A stretch of DNA of 26,000 bases from Cristatella mucedo. Taxonomy: Eukaryota > Bryozoa > Phylactolaemata > Cristatellidae. Made by a program: the position numbers and the translations under genes. Positions 22,294 to 26,000 of the stretch are shown here, in pieces. Location: positions 7,121,501-7,147,500 of the forward strand of contig WPIO01000010.1 of assembly GCA_009760855.2 (NCBI GenBank), read 5' to 3'. A model generated the notes under the pieces. It saw only the letters and a list, made by a program, of their open reading frames with translations, was not told the origin of the DNA and did no database searches. How positions within the stretch are numbered: position 1 is the stretch's first letter; every line of letters starts with the position of its first letter.

Positions 22294-23627
22294 CTACAAT
22301 CAGCAGTGGTCCATGCCCGTGAAGGATTGCGCAAACCGGGGATGGCAAGTTTAAGACAAGGTGCGAGCACATTGCAGAGCAGCAGCAGCAGCAGCTCAGC
22401 CTCGTCCTTTGCAATGAGCCCGTGTGGCCGTGGCACAGGTTAGGGTCAGAGGAGTCTTTTTGGGTCAGGCTATGCGACAGAAGAAGATGAAGGAGACGGC
22501 AAGGCGGACTGTCACGGGTCCTGTGCAGGCAAGTGCTCGCAATCTCTTCACCTCAGTGCCCAGGAAAGAGAATCAGCCCGTCGACCGGCGAGGCATCCAG
22601 CACTTAGTTTGGGATTTGGGGGCCATGGCAGCAGAGCCACGGGAGCTCGGCTTGAAGTCCGGCCAGCAGGGTAAGGGGAGAGGGGTGCACGCGGCTCTAT
22701 TCAAGCGCAGCTACGACCGAAGGCCTACTTTAGTCTCCATGGCCTTCGAAGCCGGATGATTTTTCGTCGCTGAGTACATGAGCTCTGCTGCCACCTGCTT
22801 TAGGTCGCTTTGGCTGCCTGAACTTGCTTGCATGACCTGCAACTTCAGCGCACATCGTATGCACGTTCTCATCCTCGGAGCAGACAAGTCACTTCAGAGC
22901 ACGCACGTGTTGCCTAGCTTGCTCAACCGGACTTGGGTGTGCTTGAGCCATCCTTGGGCAAGGCCTCCTGAAGGCTCCTAAGTCGTGCCTTATGAGTAGA
23001 GCCTCGGGTCTCAGAGTCTGTCGACTGTGAGCACGCGAATTAAGCAGGCTAGCAGCTTTAAAGGGACCAGGATCACGACTCTTCAGAATTGGATTGTAGG
23101 CCCACCAGCTTTCCATTGCAGAAGCGTGCTTACTGCACTGCTGAGCAATGTCACACTGTGTCATTGGTCTCTCTCTCTCTCTCTGTAAAACTCTTCTCTA
23201 TCTTTCTTTTCCTCCCTCCCCTGCTTGTCTATCTCACTCTCTTTCTTGTAAATGTACTTGGTTGAAATGGCACTTGTCCGAAGCCCATACAGGGATTCGA
23301 AGAAGTTTCCAGGCAAGACGTACTTTTTCCTCACCCTCGTCTGTCTAAATTTTGTTGCTCGGCATTCAAAGTCATCTCACTGCTACAAAGCCCGAGGCAG
23401 CTATGCATCATGCACCGGTGCCGAATGCATAGCTGCAGCCATTGGCTGTCTGGTAAGCCCCACGGCCAGCAGCTGCCGCTGGTGGCCAGAGCCAAGCCTC
23501 AGCCTTGGGTTCACCAGCCGGCCGTGGACATCGGCAGAGCAGCCGCAGCTATGGCACGTCGGACCCGGGCTGCCGGTTCACCCGCGCCATTGCTACTACT
23601 GGTCATGCATCAGGAATTAAAACGAAC
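22294..23627 (-). other. GATA intron between the two finger exons (1,334 bp)
   Basis: No further GATA-type coding sequence is seen. A CT run of about nine units sits at 23167-23184 and a pyrimidine-rich part at 23190-23245. Other open frames here are not recognisable. Confidence 0.6.
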
Positions 23628-23806
23628 CGTGGTCGGCGGCTTTTTCGGTTGAGGCTTAGCCATGGGCCTGTTAAGGCCATTCATCTTCTGGTAGAGACCG
23701 CATGCGTTGCACAGATAGTGCCCGGTGGTGTCTCGACGCCACAGTGGTGTGGACATGGCTCCGCAGTTGACACACTCACGATTCTCGTCGTAATAGTCAT
23801 CCATAA
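23628..23806 (-). CDS. GATA4/5/6-type transcription factor, N-terminal zinc-finger exon
   Basis: The acceptor is CGTTTCAG (ending at 23807). The exon enters in phase 1: the split codon A|TT gives Ile, then [10 protein letters not shown] and the finger CVNC-(17 residues)-CNAC with [17 protein letters not shown] inside, then [34 protein letters not shown] is the GATA4/5/6 form (GATA1/2/3 have [11 protein letters not shown]). In relatives this finger contacts FOG-type cofactors and steadies DNA binding. The exon then departs from the family: PQPKKPPTT replaces the usual PQRRLSA. I place the donor at ACG|GTTCGT (23627), the only nearby GT that restores phase 0, but it is a weak donor; the end is the least certain junction. 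Coding after that GT would stop seven codons on. Confidence 0.93.
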
Positions 23807-25774
23807 CTGAAACGAACGAGAGGCCCGCGCCAATGCAGCAGAACGTTATGTGCAGCGGCCGGCATCAACAGCAACAACCAGTTCTGCCGATCCACCCAGC
23901 TGCTGTCCCGATGCATCCGCCAGATGTGCCCGGCATGGTATTCCTCAGTGGTGCTCTGCTGTGCCCTGCTGCAGCCTCGCAAGCATGGAGCCACACAGCA
24001 GCTCTCCAGCTCTGACTGCAGCAAGGTGCTGAGACTCGTTGCTTCCAATTCTGGCGAGTGCGTGCTCATGCAGTGTCGACTTGGGCATCGCCATGGCGTC
24101 GTGGTTTCAGTTTGATTAGTTCAAGGTCAAGGACGGTCTCAGCTTGCTGTGGCTTGGTGGTCGAGGAGTGGGAGCAAAGGGCCCGGTGCTGCGTGCACTG
24201 CTGGCGACGCAATGCCCAATAGGCACTCGAAAGCGATCGTTCTTTGTTTGGCCAGGACAGCTGGCACCGTCCACGAGCTGCAAGTGGTGCGAGATTGTAG
24301 TCCCAGCCCCGGCAATCTTATCGGCCGCTGCCGCAGAGACCCAGCCCATTTTAACCATCTTTCTTGCCCGGTCAATATTTGTTCTCACCAGCAGCGCAGA
24401 TATGAGTCTAGTTGAACCACAATTATGGCAGGTACACAAAGACTTCAGGAACGGCCAGCCAACTTGAGATAAGGCAGCGCTGAAAGATTGGGCCAATGCC
24501 ATACAGCAGCAGCAGCTCACAGCAGCAGCTCCTAGACACTGTATAAGGCTGATGCTGTGTGAGAAGTTCTCATCTTAGCCGCTATTTCTTTGCTGGGTCT
24601 TTTCCTTCTCCTTTGCGAATAATCTTGGAAAGGTGGCTGCTTCCGACACTGCTACTACCCCTCTCCCTGCCCTGTGCTCAGACTCTCAACCATTCACCCA
24701 TCCACCCTTTTTCAGGCAGCCTTGCATACATCTCTGCCTGCTCGGGACAAGAACCCGATGGCAAGGATAGGAGCAGGTTTGCAGGATCGATCTGGCTCTG
24801 CAGTGTCATGCATGTCTCTAAGGGTGCTTGAGGATGTCTAAATGTGCTGATGTCTAGATACCCCTGACCGGCTGTAATCGCTTCTTCAAGGAAACGTGGG
24901 CATGGGGCTTTTCAATCTAGGCCTGTCGGGGTCGTGCAGTGCGTGGACTCTTTTGTTTCGTTGCAATTTTGATCCACCAACTGTCGACTGTTGCTCAGGC
25001 CTAAGCTCACCCAAATGCATAGAGGATGTGGCCAAATGAAGCTCTCGAGCTAATGCGAAGAGAGTTTCGTGCGAATCGGTCCGCTCACCTCATTCTTCCT
25101 GACCTGTCTCGGGGCAAATGGGCCAACATACAATCTCCGGCTATCACTATCAACGAAATCACCCTCAGCCCCAATCAGTATCTCATGCTTGCATACGTGA
25201 ACAATTTGATTGTGAATTGCTCGAGCAGTCACAATTGCAAGTGACAGCAGTCTGCCGAAGTGCACCGATCGGCTTGCCGAACTCCTTGCTCTCTTGCTCC
25301 CCTCCCTCTCTCGTCCCTCTCTTTCTTTTGCTTGTGCTTACACGCAGCCTCTCTTCTGGGCTCCACTCTTCTTGCTAAAATCTCTCACTTCGATCTCTAT
25401 ACCTTGATCTTGACCTGATCACTACACTCTTTATTCTCTATTCTCTTTCTCTCTACTTCTTTATTATCTATACGATCTGTATTAGGCTCTGAGTTTTAAC
25501 CTAGTCAGTTGTCGGGGCAACACAATGCTGAAAGAGATCAGAGCACCCCATGCCTTGCCCGATCACGGCCCAACGGATGCTGCCTGTGAGCTTGGCCCCG
25601 AGTGAGCAAGCATGCCCAAGCGATCGCCAGGCGATGCGCCGCCGCCGTCGGCTGCCTCTACACTTCCCAAAGTCGCTCATTGTACAGTGCTGCTCCTCGC
25701 GAGGCTCGAGGAATGAAACAGTGCATGCAAAGCCAAGCGATGCGTGGCTTGCCCCGCCGCCTGCCAGTACTCAC
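23807..25774 (-). other. GATA intron upstream of the N-finger exon (1,968 bp)
   Basis: Contains open frames of up to 134 codons (for example 24116-24520, minus) with no GATA-like finger and no matching splice sites. Pyrimidine-rich sequence at 25290-25480 (plus strand) is purine-rich on the coding strand. No other exon is apparent. Confidence 0.55.
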
Positions 25775-26000
25775 TCTCTCCCATGGCTCCGGTCAGATGT
25801 CGTGGCAGCTCTTGCTGCATGTTGGCACCGGCAGGGCCAGGCGTGAAGGGTGGGCCAGGGTAGGGCGACCACATGGAGCTGGCGGTCGCAGACATGCCAC
25901 CAGAGCCGTTGTCTGATGCCGGCATCATGTACTGGTGATGAGCATAGGATGGCGGCAGCTGTGCAGCCGCAGCAGCTGCCGCGGCTGCAGCCTGCGATCC
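25775..26000 (-). CDS. GATA4/5/6-type transcription factor, N-terminal exon (partial, runs off the window)
   Basis: The frame is open from the window edge and reads a run of ten alanines, then AQLPPSYAHHQYMMPASDNG and SSMWSPYPGPPFTP, ending at HLTGAMGE. The donor AGA|GTGAGTACT at 25774 is strong and in phase 1, agreeing with the phase-1 acceptor at 23806. Alanine runs and SPYP-type aromatic-proline patches occur in the N-terminal activation region of vertebrate GATA4/5/6, which supports the assignment, but this region is poorly conserved. No start codon can be chosen because the exon continues beyond base 26000; ATG codons at HQYMMP are internal. It contributes 75 residues plus one base. Confidence 0.8.

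Noticed and set aside
21931-22443. A 170-codon plus-strand open frame
   Set aside because: Antisense shadow of the GATA finger exons; no domain recognised.
24116-24520. A minus-strand frame with CHNCGSTR, resembling half a zinc finger upstream of the GATA exon
   Set aside because: No second cysteine pair at the right spacing, no LWRR core, and no suitable splice sites.

Overview
This is nuclear DNA from an animal, most probably a bilaterian invertebrate; I cannot name the species. The reasons are spliced coding exons with GT-AG introns, a two-finger GATA factor of the GATA4/5/6 class, a 14-3-3 gene, several LINE and tRNA-derived SINE families, a decayed Tc1-type transposase and long dinucleotide microsatellites. 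Nothing suggests a bacterial or viral origin. Most long open frames are chance frames, microsatellite translations or antisense shadows.

Two host genes are present, and they converge. On the plus strand the last two coding exons of a 14-3-3 protein lie at 8716-8811 and 9000-9062, joined by a 188-bp phase-0 intron; I found no upstream exons between 1 and 8715. On the minus strand, from the right edge to 20809, are six exons of a GATA4/5/6-type zinc-finger transcription factor (25775-26000 partial, 23628-23806, 22165-22293, 21881-22031, 21157-21514, 20809-21037). All five junctions keep reading phase and give about 423 residues in the window, with two Cys4 fingers and a basic [10 protein letters not shown] tail. 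The first coding exon(s) lie beyond base 26000.

The rest is mostly repeats. Four retroelement families can be told apart by internal comparison. LINE-A (CR1/L2/Jockey-like) has two 5'-truncated plus-strand copies at 10190-11000 and 13795-14895. LINE-B is represented by seven 3'-end fragments with ATT-type microsatellite tails at about 378, 5469, 8361, 13240, 15510, 15706 and 18880. SINE-C has a tRNA-like head and a tail resembling the LINE-B 3' end, at about 1666, 13376, 16395 and 18535. SINE-D has a tRNA-like head and a different tail, at 10025 and 19360. A separate LINE reverse-transcriptase fragment is at 16080-16375, and a broken Tc1-like transposase at 4130-5079. Microsatellites include (CA)n at 6571-6670, (CT)n at 11117-11268 and a GT-rich block at 19786-20158 just beyond the predicted 3' end of the GATA gene.

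There is no operon-like cooperation between the genes: 14-3-3 proteins are phosphopeptide-binding adaptors and GATA4/5/6 factors are DNA-binding regulators, and their adjacency is reported only as position. I see no convincing new molecular system. The observations most worth checking are the shared SINE-C/LINE-B tail, the head-to-head LINE-B palindrome at 15510-15985, the unusual inter-finger linker and weak splice donor in the GATA gene, and the stop-free last intron of the 14-3-3 gene.
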